From CAWJPY01 sp963844865 (GTDB lineage Bacteria > Acidobacteriota > Thermoanaerobaculia > Thermoanaerobaculales > Sulfomarinibacteraceae): DNA of 64,000 nucleotides. The stretch is taken from the NCBI GenBank assembly GCA_963844865.1, contig CAWJPY010000003.1:10639-74638 (forward strand), written 5' to 3'. The position numbers and the translations under genes are program-made. Below are positions 43,404 to 52,241 of this stretch, piece after piece (position 1 is the first letter of the stretch; every line of letters begins with the position of its first letter). The notes below the pieces were generated by a model. That model did not search any database, had not been told where the DNA came from, and saw only the letters and a program-made list of their open reading frames with translations.

Positions 43404-45098
43404 CTACTTGCAGGTGTGGCGGCGGGGGTGGCACATGCCGGAGCAGCACTCGTCGCTCGAGGTGCACGCCTCGCCCGACTCCAGGCACAGGCTGCAGTCG
43501 GGGTCGGCGAGGCCGCTCAGGCCGTCGCAATCATAGTCGACCCCTTCCTCGCACTGCTCTGGCGCCCCAAGGAAAATGTCCGCGTTGCCGTCGTCACAGT
43601 CGGTGCCACCGCAGGCGGCGTCGTTGAACCCGTCGAGGTCGTTGTCCCAGCAGTCACCGCCCCCTCCGAGCCACGGTGCCACCTGGCTGAAGTAGCTGGC
43701 GAACGCGCCGTCCACCGTCGAGTTGTTGATGTTGTCGCAGGTGTCGTTGACGTTGGTGCCGCAGGCGCCGGAGAGCTGGCCCACGATCTGGCCGTCGGCA
43801 TTCACCACCGGCGAGCCCGAGGAGCCGCCCTCGGTGGCGCCGAGGACGTCGTGGCTGTAGATCCAGCTCCCTTGGGGCCAGGAGCTGCAGATGGCGGGGG
43901 GAAGCTCGGTCACCGTGTGATTGGAGTAGGCCTGGGGCGCGCCGCCGGGGTGGGAGATGCGGTGCAGCTCGTACCCATCGGTGAACGCCACCGGCTCGGC
44001 GTACCAGCCCAGGAACTCACTCCCGGGTGGCGCAGATTGCGCGAGCAGCAGCAGGGTGTAGTCACCAGTCTTGTTGGTGGCGACGATGCTCGCGCCCAGG
44101 GTGTTGGGCGTGGTGATCTGGTTGTACTCGGGGCACTCGGGGTTCTGGCAGTCTGTCCAGAACTGGAAGAAGGCCTCCATGCTGGCGGCGTCGCGGTCGC
44201 GGCTGATGCAGTGGTTGGCGGTCAGGAAGTAGGCCGTGCCCGGCGCCGCGAGGCTGTTGACCAGGCCTCCCGAGCAGAAGTAGATGAAGGCCCCCTTGAT
44301 GAACTGGTAGTGGGCGATCGCGAGCCTGGCGTCCGCTACCGCCTGCTCATTGACGCAGGCGGCGTTGACGACACAGTCGGCGTTGAAGTCGCACAGGTTG
44401 CTGGCCTGCGGATCCCTGGCCTTGGCGTGCATCTGCGAGCCCACGTGGCCGAGATCGGCGATCCGGAACAGGACGCGGTCCCTACTCTGCACCGCGGCCG
44501 GTCCGTAGCGCCGCAGCTGGACGACGGCCTCGGGGCCGCTCACCATGTTCGACCAGAACTCGCCGGTGCCGAGGGGGCCCGCGTCGGCGTAGGGACCGGC
44601 CACATCACCGGCATCGGTGTAGAGGTAGACCTCGTAGCCCCGGGGCAGATAAAAGTCGGTGAAGTGCACCCTGAGGCCGGCCGCGGCCGGCGAGCGCACG
44701 GCGCCGCTCCACACGATGCCGCCGTCGGCGGTCCAGCTCTTGGCGCCGAACGAGGAGCGCTCCGAACCGACCTCGGCAGCGGCCTCCTTGACCATGCCGG
44801 CGAGCAGCGCCCCCGAGCGCGTGCAGCCTGGGCACATCCCGCTCTCCACGGTGAGCAGCTCCTGGTCGCTGAGCCGGATGGTGAGGGGCTCCTCAAGGGC
44901 GCCCACCACCTGCTCCGACATGAGCCAGGCGTGCAGCTCCTGGATGCGCCGGTGCTCGGCCGCCCGGTCGAAGACGCCCGGCGCCCTGTACATGGGCGCC
45001 TCCATGGCGGGGGCGAGGGTGGGGGTCGACGGGGCCGCCGCCGGCAGCACGCCTGCCACCAGCAGCACGCCGATGATGAGGGACGTGACTCGTCGCAT
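43404..45098 (-). CDS. Secreted trypsin-like serine protease with MopE-like Asp/Cys-rich C-terminus
   Basis: 564-residue exported protein. It has a signal peptide (residues 1-22), a ~200-residue propeptide-like region with CPGC, then a lysyl-endopeptidase/trypsin-like domain. The catalytic triad is recognisable: His in GTAYFLTANHCIS, Asp in TNKTGDYTLLLL and Ser in TEGGSSGSPVV. After the protease come DNDLDGFNDAACGGTDCDDGNAD and EEGVDYDCDG, the D-x-D-x-D/GTDCDD pattern of MopE-type metal-binding repeats. A final Cys-rich knot follows (CLESGEACTSSDECCSGMC). AAGGAGGTTTCGCG precedes the ATG. It lies last in a same-strand metal-related cluster; the link may be only positional. Confidence 0.87.
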   Translation of the reverse strand: MRRVTSLIIGVLLVAGVLPAAAPSTPTLAPAMEAPMYRAPGVFDRAAEHRRIQELHAWLMSEQVVGALEEPLTIRLSDQELLTVESGMCPGCTRSGALLAGMVKEAAAEVGSERSSFGAKSWTADGGIVWSGAVRSPAAAGLRVHFTDFYLPRGYEVYLYTDAGDVAGPYADAGPLGTGEFWSNMVSGPEAVVQLRRYGPAAVQSRDRVLFRIADLGHVGSQMHAKARDPQASNLCDFNADCVVNAACVNEQAVADARLAIAHYQFIKGAFIYFCSGGLVNSLAAPGTAYFLTANHCISRDRDAASMEAFFQFWTDCQNPECPEYNQITTPNTLGASIVATNKTGDYTLLLLAQSAPPGSEFLGWYAEPVAFTDGYELHRISHPGGAPQAYSNHTVTELPPAICSSWPQGSWIYSHDVLGATEGGSSGSPVVNADGQIVGQLSGACGTNVNDTCDNINNSTVDGAFASYFSQVAPWLGGGGDCWDNDLDGFNDAACGGTDCDDGNADIFLGAPEQCEEGVDYDCDGLSGLADPDCSLCLESGEACTSSDECCSGMCHPRRHTCK

Positions 45099-45197
45099 CG
45101 CGAAACCTCCTTGCCGCAGAGAGCCGAGATCGGAACGCATGACACGTCGACAGACCTGTTGACTTGGTGTGGGAACTCTAGCACGTGACGGGTGCCG

Positions 45198-45425
45198 TCA
45201 CCGCCGGTCGCCGGGAGGCTCTCTGTGACCGGAGACACCGTCCTTGACGCGAGGGCGCAGCGCCGCACCGGCGACGAGCGCCACCGCCGCGGCCGAGCCG
45301 ACACCCAGACAGGCGAAGCAGGAGGTGCAGGACCCGCCGGGGCAGAACACCGGCGGCAGCACCGCGCCGAGCCCCGCGGCCACCCCGAACACGCCCGAGA
45401 CGACGCTAGACCTTCGGCTTGCCAT
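45198..45425 (-). CDS. Small Cys-rich membrane protein
   Basis: 75-residue protein with two hydrophobic segments (residues ~9-25 and ~35-52) separated by FCPGGSCTSCFACLG, a C-x4-C-x2-C-x2-C cluster able to bind metal or an iron-sulfur centre. Its ATG overlaps the end of the ferredoxin gene by 20 bases in another frame, indicating translational coupling. No named family recognised. The conserved-looking cysteines and coupling argue that it is real and works with the NapH-like protein. Confidence 0.55.
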   Translation of the reverse strand: MASRRSSVVSGVFGVAAGLGAVLPPVFCPGGSCTSCFACLGVGSAAAVALVAGAALRPRVKDGVSGHREPPGDRR

Positions 45426-46239
45426 AGGAGATCGCTCCCTGCGTGCACGCCTTCTCGCACAGCCCACAGGGCATACACGAGAGCTGGTCGATGGCCGGTT
45501 TGCTGTGGGGCGTGATGGCCCAGGTCGGGCATGCGCCGACGCACTCGCCGCACTCCGTGCAGCGCTCCGGGTCGATGCGGAAGCGACGCGACGAACGCAG
45601 GCCGAAGCGGTTGGCGAGCGCGTCCAGCGCCCCGATGGGGCAGAGCAGGTTGCAGTAGGCCCTGCCGCCCCGGGCGAAGAAGCCGAGGCCCAGGAGCAGG
45701 CCGAGGTTGACGAGCCCCTGGGCCCTGAGGAAGTACGACAGGTCGGCCCCAGAGAACGGGGCACCCACGAGCCTGGGCAGGGCGGCGAAGTTGCAGTAGT
45801 TGCAGCACAGGCTGCCGACGCCCAGGGCCGGCGCCACCATGAACACGGCCAGGAAGCCGTAGCGGAAGGGCGCAGCCGGGACGCGGCTCAGGTCGACCTT
45901 GAGGAACGACGGCACGAGCCGGCTCCCCAGCTCGAGCGCGCCGCCCACCGGACACAGGTGGCTGCACCAGATGCGGCCCAGCCACAACGTGGTCAGGAGC
46001 ACGGCACCCACGAGGACGACCCCCATGAAGGCGCGGCTCCAGCCGGCAAGGAACTCGGACAGGGTGCTGCCCTGGCGCCACACGAAGAACATGCGCGGGC
46101 ACCAGGTTCCGCAGAAGTCGCTGTCTCCGGTGAGCTGGAAGAGCGCCGCCAGAGGCGGTAGGAAGAGCACCGCGGCGACGCCAAGGACCCAGGTGCGACG
46201 GCGCAGCCAGAACGAGGGACGAGGGGCGTCAGTGCGCAT
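45406..46239 (-). CDS. Membrane-bound 4Fe-4S ferredoxin (NapH/NosR/CcoG-like)
   Basis: 277-residue membrane iron-sulfur protein. The N-terminal part has about five helices with CGTWCPRMFFVW, RIWCSHLCPVGG, CCNYCNF and YCNLLCPIGALD. The paired CxxxCP motifs are characteristic of the NapH/NosR polyferredoxin family. The C-terminus carries two 4Fe-4S clusters (CTECGECVGACPTWAI and CMPCGLCEKACTQGAI). Likely transfers electrons across the inner membrane, for example to reduce a metal or a periplasmic enzyme. It begins 11 bases inside the YHS gene end and overlaps the small Cys-rich gene, so three genes are translationally linked. The start has GGGGGAGAGTCCC. Confidence 0.85.
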   Translation of the reverse strand: MRTDAPRPSFWLRRRTWVLGVAAVLFLPPLAALFQLTGDSDFCGTWCPRMFFVWRQGSTLSEFLAGWSRAFMGVVLVGAVLLTTLWLGRIWCSHLCPVGGALELGSRLVPSFLKVDLSRVPAAPFRYGFLAVFMVAPALGVGSLCCNYCNFAALPRLVGAPFSGADLSYFLRAQGLVNLGLLLGLGFFARGGRAYCNLLCPIGALDALANRFGLRSSRRFRIDPERCTECGECVGACPTWAITPHSKPAIDQLSCMPCGLCEKACTQGAISYGKPKV

Positions 46240-46858
46240 GGGACTCTCCCCCGCCTCCCTCGCCCAGGACGAGGGGGATCTCCAGAAGCGGGCGACTGGT
46301 GGTGGCGTCCCGGAACGCCACCTGATAGCGCCCTCCGAGATGCCCAACCACCAGCGGCCGATCCGGATCGGCCACGAAGGTGTCCCGGCAGGTCGTGGAG
46401 CAGAAGCGGTATGTCTTCGAGCCGCGCCGCGCCGAGATGAAGCCCGGCTGGACGGCGTGCCCGCAGATCGGGTCCACCTCGGGGGGCGCGATGCGGAGCC
46501 ACAGCGCGAGCCGGTCGCCGGGCTCGACGCCGCGGAAAGCCTCCTGCCGGAAGTGCGGCCAACGTCTGAGACCGAGGTCGATCACCGGCTCGCTGGCGTG
46601 CACCACGAAGCGGGGCGCAGGATCTCCCTCCACCGCCACCGTCACGTCTCCACGATAGGGAGGGACGACGGCGGCGGTCACAACCAGGACGTAGCGCTCC
46701 CGGCCCGCCGGCAGATGAACCCCGTGGCGCGCTCTGCCGCCCTTCGCGGAGATCACGCCCATGGCATGGGCCGAGTCGCCGAAACGATGGGTGGCGGCCA
46801 GCACCGAGAGCGCCGCCGCCGCGGTGAAGGTCACGATCGCTGCACGCCGTCGGTTCAT
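46229..46858 (-). CDS. Exported YHS/TRASH-domain metal-binding protein
   Basis: 209-residue protein with an N-terminal signal or anchor (residues 1-28) and a beta-rich first half. A YHS/TRASH-like domain at ~130-165 contains DPICGHAVQPG and YRFCSTTCRDTFVADP, whose cysteines fit the metal-binding C...FC-x3-C pattern found in copper and heavy-metal trafficking proteins. The C-terminus ends in GGGGESHAH, with possible extra metal ligands. CTTCTGAGGAGGGTGC precedes the ATG, only nine bases after the TonB receptor stop. Likely a periplasmic metal carrier between the receptor and the membrane ferredoxin; the metal is unproven. Confidence 0.75.
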   Translation of the reverse strand: MNRRRAAIVTFTAAAALSVLAATHRFGDSAHAMGVISAKGGRARHGVHLPAGRERYVLVVTAAVVPPYRGDVTVAVEGDPAPRFVVHASEPVIDLGLRRWPHFRQEAFRGVEPGDRLALWLRIAPPEVDPICGHAVQPGFISARRGSKTYRFCSTTCRDTFVADPDRPLVVGHLGGRYQVAFRDATTSRPLLEIPLVLGEGGGGESHAH

Positions 46859-46867
46859 GCACCCTCC

Positions 46868-49276
46868 TCAGAAGCGGAACGTGGCCCGGGCGCGCACCGA
46901 GCGCGGCATGGCCGGGGAGTAGTCCAGGGTGCCGTACAGGTCCTTCTGGACCTCCACGGCGTAACGGTCGTCGAACAGGTTCTGCACCATCAGCATCACC
47001 TCGATCCAGCGCCACCGACAGCCCACCGCGAGGTCGGTGACCAGGGAGTAGCCGTCGTAGGTCTGTGAGTTGGCGTTGTCCACGAAGTAGGAGCCCCAGG
47101 TGTTGGCCGACAGGCGCGCCGTCAGCCCCGAGGGATGCTGGTAGGCCGCGAAGACGGAGTACTGGTGCCGTGGGATGTACGGCAGCCGGTTGCCGCTGCG
47201 GTCGACGTTGCGGCCGTACGCCGGCTCGGAGAAGTCGACGTAGGTGTAGTCGGAGTAGGCATAGCCGCCGCCGATCGCGAGGCCGAGCCAGGGTGTCGCC
47301 GTCAGCGAGAGCTCGAGGCCGTTCTTCTCGGTCTCGCCGGCGTTGACGTACTCGGTGTAGCCGAAGCCCTCGACCACCTGCACGACCTCGTTGGTGACGA
47401 CCGCGTGGTAGGCCGCCGCGTCGAAGGTCAGGAAGGAGGAGCGCCCCTTGAGGCCGAGCTCGTAGTTGACCACCCGCGTCAGGTCCAGGTCGGGGTTGGT
47501 GGTGAGCTCCGACGACGTTGGCGTCTGGGCGCCGGTGGAGATGTTGCCGTAGAGGTGGAGATCGGCGCCGAGGGCGAGCACCGCCGCCACCCGCGGGCTG
47601 AGGGCGGTGTAGTCGCGCACGCTGTCGATGTCCCCCACGCCCTGCACGTACTGGCCGGAACGGTAGTCGAAGGCCAGCAGCTCCACGCCGGTCACGTCGA
47701 AGCGGATGTGGTCGACCCTCATGCCCAGGTCCACCAGCCAGCGCTCGGAGAGCCGCGCCGACTCCTGGGCGTAGACGCCATAGAGCATCGTGTCCTGGGA
47801 CGTCGACTCCATCAGGTCGCCACGCCGGTCGGACTCGGTGTGGAGGATCCTGCCGTCGGGCAGGGTCACGACGTCGGCGTAGGTGTACGCCTCGCCGTCC
47901 TGCATGTCGAAGCGCGCCGTGAGGCCCCCGGTCAGGGCCCCGCCGCCGTGCTCCCAGATCACCGGCACGTCGATGCCCCCGACCAGGGTGTCGGCGACGT
48001 TGATCTTGCCGGTGACCGGGTGGTCGTGGTTCCACGAGTTCACGAACAGGAGCGGCTCGACGCGGAGCGCGCCGAGCTCGGTGCGCAGCCGTGACGCCGC
48101 GAACAGGATGTCCGAGGTCCGGCCGCTGTTCCGCCACGGGTCGGCGGTCACCTGCACCAGGCCGCTCTCGAGGTACGGGGTCCACTGGTCGACGCCGCTC
48201 CGCGGGCTCACCACCAGCGATCCGGGCAGCTCGATGTCCGCCTCCGTGTAGCTGACGTAGTTCTCCAGGACCATGCCGTCGCCGAGCGTGATCCAGGGCT
48301 GGAGCGTCAGCTGCGTGGTCTCGAACCGGTTGTGAGGGCGCCAGTCGTTGACCGCCTCGCGCCGGCTGGCATCGACGCTCAAGAAGTGTCGGCCCGAGAT
48401 GGCGCCCGAGTAGTTGAGCTGGAAGGCGGAGGCGCCGTAGCTGCCCACGTCCCCGGTGGCGCTGCCGCCCCACTCGTGGCCGGGGCTGCGGGTGATGACG
48501 TTGACCGTGCCCCCGGTGGCGTTGATGCCCCACAGCGTCGAGTTGGGGCCGCGCACCACTTCGACCCGGTCGATGAGCTGGGTGTCGATGAAGTCGAGAC
48601 GGGTGAAGCTGTCGGGATCGGTGAGGGGAATGCCGTTGAGCAGCACCATGATCTCGCGGATGCCGTAGCGGGCCTTGAGGCCGGCCCCCCGGATCAGGAG
48701 CCGGGCGTCGTAGCCCTGGTTCTTCGAGCCGATCAACGTGCTCGGCATCCCCTCCAAGGCGTCCTTGATGTTGGTCATGGGCGTCTGCTCGAGCTGCTCC
48801 CGGCCGACCACGCTCACCGCCGCCGGCACCTCCTCGGTCCTGCGCTCGCTGCGCGTCGCAGTCACCGTGATGGCGTCCGCGAAGGACGGTTCGAGCGCCA
48901 CCTCCATCTCCACGGCAGCACCCGGTGCGATCTCGACGCGCTCGCGGTGGGGCTCGAACCCGGGATGCTCCGCGGTCAGCACGTAGCGGTCAGGCGCCAG
49001 GTCGGTGAAGGCGAACCGCCCCTCGGCGCTGCTCACCACGCGGAGGCCCGCCGTCCCGTCTCCGATCCTGCCCAATCTCAGCTCGACCCCGGACAGCCCA
49101 CTCCCGGCATCGGCCCCGGAGACCAGGATCCGGCCGATGATGGAGCCCGGGGCTCCCACCAGCGGCGCCATCGCCACCGCCTGCTCCGGGCTCGACAACA
49201 GGAAGCAGAGCGCCACCCAGGTGGCGACGGCGAGCCTCCCAGCGGGTGGTGCAGCGCGCGATGCGTCACGTCTCAT
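46868..49276 (-). CDS. TonB-dependent outer-membrane receptor
   Basis: 802-residue receptor. It has a signal peptide (residues ~1-36), a carboxypeptidase-regulatory-like beta-sandwich (IIGRILVSGADAGSGLSGVELRLG ... HPGFEPHRERVEIAPG) and a plug domain. The plug contains ADAITVTATRSERRTEEVPAA, MLLIRGAGLK-type RLLIRGAGLKARYGIREI and VEVVRGPNSTLWGINATGG. A ~550-residue barrel ends in RARATFRF with the terminal Phe. It imports a scarce ligand using TonB energy. Followed on the same strand by YHS and ferredoxin genes, so a metal, perhaps copper as in NosA/OprC-linked clusters, is a reasonable substrate guess. CCTTGGAGGAGCA precedes the ATG. Confidence 0.92.
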   Translation of the reverse strand: MRRDASRAAPPAGRLAVATWVALCFLLSSPEQAVAMAPLVGAPGSIIGRILVSGADAGSGLSGVELRLGRIGDGTAGLRVVSSAEGRFAFTDLAPDRYVLTAEHPGFEPHRERVEIAPGAAVEMEVALEPSFADAITVTATRSERRTEEVPAAVSVVGREQLEQTPMTNIKDALEGMPSTLIGSKNQGYDARLLIRGAGLKARYGIREIMVLLNGIPLTDPDSFTRLDFIDTQLIDRVEVVRGPNSTLWGINATGGTVNVITRSPGHEWGGSATGDVGSYGASAFQLNYSGAISGRHFLSVDASRREAVNDWRPHNRFETTQLTLQPWITLGDGMVLENYVSYTEADIELPGSLVVSPRSGVDQWTPYLESGLVQVTADPWRNSGRTSDILFAASRLRTELGALRVEPLLFVNSWNHDHPVTGKINVADTLVGGIDVPVIWEHGGGALTGGLTARFDMQDGEAYTYADVVTLPDGRILHTESDRRGDLMESTSQDTMLYGVYAQESARLSERWLVDLGMRVDHIRFDVTGVELLAFDYRSGQYVQGVGDIDSVRDYTALSPRVAAVLALGADLHLYGNISTGAQTPTSSELTTNPDLDLTRVVNYELGLKGRSSFLTFDAAAYHAVVTNEVVQVVEGFGYTEYVNAGETEKNGLELSLTATPWLGLAIGGGYAYSDYTYVDFSEPAYGRNVDRSGNRLPYIPRHQYSVFAAYQHPSGLTARLSANTWGSYFVDNANSQTYDGYSLVTDLAVGCRWRWIEVMLMVQNLFDDRYAVEVQKDLYGTLDYSPAMPRSVRARATFRF

Positions 49277-49444
49277 TGCTCCTCCAAGGTCGGGGAGTGA
49301 TCCCATCCATCGGCCATCTGCGCCCTCGCGGACGACAGTCCGTGAACGGGGCGGTCCCGCGGGTATGGGCCAGGCTCAGCCGCTGGTACGGCGGCCCTCC
49401 GCACGCCGGCGGGAACGCCCTGTGTGGGCTCTCGGAGAAGGAAC

Positions 49445-49882
49445 CTAGGGGGGGTTGGGGGGATCGAGGCCCAGGGCCGGATCGGTCGGGAGCAGGACGT
49501 CGGCACACACGCGGGCACCGTCGCCAGGTTCCCGAGGCGTGGGGCCGTCGACGAGGGTGGCCTCGAAGGGAGCGGCTGGCGCATCCGCTGACGCCGGGCC
49601 CCCGCCACAGCCACACCGGGCCCCCAGGCTCACGGTGGCTGTCCGGCAGGTGCAGTGGCCGCCGCCGTCACGACACACACAATCGGCAGGACAACCGCAG
49701 CCATCACGGTGGGAATGGGACGGGATCAGCAGCATCCCGGGCTGGGTGCTGTAGACGGCGAGGAGCAGGCCCAGCAGGCAGAGCGCGAGGCGATCACCGG
49801 CGGCGGCAGACACCCCGCCCACCCGGACGCCCTCCGGCAGCGTTCTCCCGCGGATCGAGGCTCCCGCCATCGTGCGCGTCAC
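49445..49882 (-). CDS. Cys/His-rich single-helix membrane protein
   Basis: 145-residue protein with one hydrophobic segment (~33-52, LALCLLGLLLAVYSTQPGML) followed by HSHRDGCGCPADCVCRDGGGHCTCRT and ARCGCGGG. This gives two histidines and about ten cysteines within 45 residues, a likely metal-binding stretch. The GTG at 49882 has GGCGGAGACGGGGA upstream; an ATG four codons later is an alternative start. It lies upstream of the TonB receptor on the same strand, comparable in position to DUF2946-type small proteins preceding copper receptors. Not recognised as a named family; real-gene status is moderately supported by composition and context. Confidence 0.55.
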   Translation of the reverse strand: MTRTMAGASIRGRTLPEGVRVGGVSAAAGDRLALCLLGLLLAVYSTQPGMLLIPSHSHRDGCGCPADCVCRDGGGHCTCRTATVSLGARCGCGGGPASADAPAAPFEATLVDGPTPREPGDGARVCADVLLPTDPALGLDPPNPP

Positions 49883-50399
49883 TCCCCGTCTCCGCCCGGC
49901 GCCACACCCTGGTCACCGCTCCTGGCTTCACATCGCGCCGGGCTCCCACTGCCCGGCCACGGCCGATGCAGCGTCCGTGCCAGCGCGCGATCCGGTGTGG
50001 CTCCGTCCGGGGGGCCGGTGGACAAGTTCGGATAAATCAGCATGATAGCTCGGATGCCGGGCCACGAAGAGTGGTACGGCGCCGCGCCCGACTGCCGCAG
50101 GCGGCAGGAGTCGGCCGCACGGACTGACATGCCGGCGTCGTCCTCGCGGAGCACAGCACCGACACCGTCCCACGCCACGTCACATCACCTCGAGGAGAGT
50201 GGCCGGATCCCGTGCACGCTTCGGACACTGCCTGTGCGTGAAGGGGACCACCGCGAGCACCTCACCGCTCTTCATCCACCGACCGTTGTCCCTCTATGAA
50301 GCACTGACCACGTGTTCCCGGCAATGGGAGGATCTCCGGCCAGGTGTTCCAGGTTTCCCCCACACGCCGGTGCATTTCCCAGGGTGAACCATCCCGGGA
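49883..50399. other. Intergenic region upstream of the metal cluster
   Basis: 517 bases without a recognised gene between the Cys/His-rich gene start and the SDR gene stop. An AT-richer patch (CGGATAAATCAGCATGATAG, ~50029-50048) could contain the cluster promoter. Short open frames here are Arg/Pro-rich and not convincing. Confidence 0.4.
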
Positions 50400-51203
50400 T
50401 CACGTGAGGTGGAGGCCTCCGTCTACGGGGATGACCGTGCCGTTGACGTAGGCGCCCGCCCGGGAGGCCAGGAAGATGGCGATCCCGGCCATGTCCGTGG
50501 GAACGCCGACCCGGCGCAGGGGACACTTGGCCTCGATCTGCTCCTGGAAGTTGTCGAGCAGCCACTCGGTCATCTTGCTCGGGAAGGGCCCGGGGGCGAT
50601 GGCGTTGACCGTGATCATCCTGCCCGCGAGCTTGACCGCGAGCACCTCGGTCAGGTGGTGGACCGCCGCCTTGGAGGCCGAGTAGGCGTAGTTCTCGTAC
50701 GCCGGCACCATGATGCCGTCGATGGAGCCGATGTTGATGACCCGCGCCGGGTCACCGACGGTGGCGGCCTTCTCGAGAAGGGGCAGACACTCCTTGGTCA
50801 GGTAGAAGAGCGTCTTCACGTTGAGCTCCATGACCTTGTCGAAGCCCTTCTCGGGGTACTCTTCGAGCGGGGCCCCCCAGCTGGCGCCGGCGTTGTTGAC
50901 CAGGACGTCGAGACGCTCCTCGCGCAGCGCGAGCTCCTGGGCCATGGTGCGGCAGGCCTCGACGCTGGACAGATCGATGGGGATGGCCTCGCAGGAGCCG
51001 ATCTCCGACAGCTCCTCGGCCACCGCCTCGCAGACCTCGCGCTTGCGGGAGGAGATGTAGACCCGGGCGCCGGCCTCCGCGAAACCGCGGGCGATCATGA
51101 GCCCGATGCCCCTCGAACCCCCGGTCACGAGAGCGACCTTGCCGGTGATGTCGAACAGCGTGTCGGCGCCCACCGGCTCGCTGTGCCTCGTCTGATCCGC
51201 CAT
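50400..51203 (-). CDS. Short-chain dehydrogenase/reductase (classical SDR)
   Basis: 267-residue NAD(P)(H) oxidoreductase. Cofactor loop TGGSRGIG at residues ~28-35, NNAGASWG stabilising motif, the catalytic Ser in INIGSIDG, and Tyr-x3-Lys in YAYSASKAAVHHL. The C-terminal IAPGPFPSKMTEW and PVDGGLHLT are typical. It resembles plant/bacterial 3-ketoacyl-ACP reductase-like and RhlG-like SDRs that act on hydroxyacyl substrates. ATGGAGGAACGCC precedes the ATG. It stands alone, with a REP-like hairpin upstream. Confidence 0.92.
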   Translation of the reverse strand: MADQTRHSEPVGADTLFDITGKVALVTGGSRGIGLMIARGFAEAGARVYISSRKREVCEAVAEELSEIGSCEAIPIDLSSVEACRTMAQELALREERLDVLVNNAGASWGAPLEEYPEKGFDKVMELNVKTLFYLTKECLPLLEKAATVGDPARVINIGSIDGIMVPAYENYAYSASKAAVHHLTEVLAVKLAGRMITVNAIAPGPFPSKMTEWLLDNFQEQIEAKCPLRRVGVPTDMAGIAIFLASRAGAYVNGTVIPVDGGLHLT

Positions 51204-51300
51204 GGCGTTCCTCCATCTTCGTGGCACGACTGCGATGGGACGATCATGCCACACCCGGCGCTGACCTCGGCACGTGAACGGGGCGCGGCGCATTGGGAGT

Positions 51301-51384
51301 ACCAGAGGGGGTGCCAGGCACGCCGTCTTGCTTCGACAGTACGCACATCGCTTCACTCGAGAGCGTGCCTGGCACCCGCTCTGG
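51301..51384. repeat. REP-like hairpin (GTGCCAGGCAC / GTGCCTGGCAC), copy 2
   Basis: ACCAGAGGGGGTGCCAGGCA ... GCGTGCCTGGCACCCGCTCT plus GG: ~22-base arms, mostly complementary, with a ~40-base loop. Followed by CCTCCCCGAAGCGA, which also follows the copy at 62829. It lies in the divergent gap between the SDR and flavin reductase genes. Confidence 0.72.
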
Positions 51385-51445
51385 CCTCCCCGAAGCGAGA
51401 AACGGCGCATCTCCAAAGCCGGAGGCCGACTCCTCGAGACGGCGC

Positions 51446-51451
51446 TATGAT
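51446..51451 (+). promoter_or_regulatory. Putative -10 box TATGAT
   Basis: GCTATGAT lies 30 bases upstream of the flavin reductase GTG start. No convincing -35 element. Confidence 0.35.
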
Positions 51452-51480
51452 GCGAGGGTCGGGTGGAATTGGAGGACAGA

Positions 51481-52125
51481 GTGATCAAGGTGCTCGGGAT
51501 CTGCGGCAGCCCGGTGGAGGACTCCAACACCGAGCTCCTGCTCCGTGAAGCACTGACGTCGGTGGCCGGCCCCGAGGTCCACACCGAGACGGTGCTGCTC
51601 CACCACCTCGACATCCAGGACTGCAAGCAGTGCGACTGGTGCCTGGCCCACCAGACGCCGGAGACGGCGTGCCAGGAGCGAGACGATCTGCCCGCGGTCA
51701 TGGGGCCCCTGCTGGAGGCCGACGCGGTGCTGGTGGCCTCGCCGGTGTACATCGCGCGCATGACCGGCCGCCTGGCCGCGCTCTTCGACCGCCTGCGGTG
51801 CACGGTCTATGGCAAGGCCCACCAGGGAGCGCTCAAGCACAAGGTCGGTGCGGCCCTGGCGGTGGGCTGGTTCCGCAACGCCGGCATCGAGACCACCCTG
51901 GCCAGCATCCACTGGGCCTTCCTCACCTTCCAGATGGTGATCGCGGCGCCGGGGCCGCCCGCCACCTTCGGCGGCGGCGCCGTGTCCAGCATCGGTGGCA
52001 GCGGCCGCTACGATCCCGACGACTACCACCCCGTCGCCGGCGACGAGCACGGCCTGGAGACCGCCCGCGCCACCGCCCGCGCCATGGTGGAGCTGGCCCG
52101 CATCATCAAGGCCGGCCGCGGCTGA
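51481..52125 (+). CDS. NADPH-dependent FMN reductase-like / iron-sulfur flavoprotein
   Basis: 214-residue flavodoxin-fold protein. The N-terminal phosphate loop is LGICGSPVEDSNTELLLREAL, and ADAVLVASPVYIARMTGRLAALFDRL is the family's second FMN region. Between them CKQCDWC with a later TACQERDD gives a C-x2-C-x2-C...C arrangement, as in iron-sulfur flavoproteins (Isf-like), so it may carry a cluster or redox thiols. The C-terminus GGGAVSSIGGSGRYDPDDYHP is shared with related reductases. The GTG at 51481 is chosen because GGAGGACAGA precedes it. Followed by a CAG/CGG-rich tract (52136-52205). Confidence 0.85.
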   Translation: MIKVLGICGSPVEDSNTELLLREALTSVAGPEVHTETVLLHHLDIQDCKQCDWCLAHQTPETACQERDDLPAVMGPLLEADAVLVASPVYIARMTGRLAALFDRLRCTVYGKAHQGALKHKVGAALAVGWFRNAGIETTLASIHWAFLTFQMVIAAPGPPATFGGGAVSSIGGSGRYDPDDYHPVAGDEHGLETARATARAMVELARIIKAGRG

Positions 52126-52241
52126 CGGCGCCGGCGTCAGGGGCAGGTACAGCGAACAGCGTCCGCGGCAGCCACCAGCGTCGGCGATCGGCGGCAGCGA
52201 TCGGCCCGAGCCCCGCGACACGTCAGTGAGCGTGCCGATCA

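Noticed and set aside
45244..46161. Plus-strand frame antisense to the ferredoxin gene
   Set aside because: Composition is Glu/Ala/Gln/Arg-rich without motifs, and the opposite strand has clear CxxxCP and 4Fe-4S motifs.
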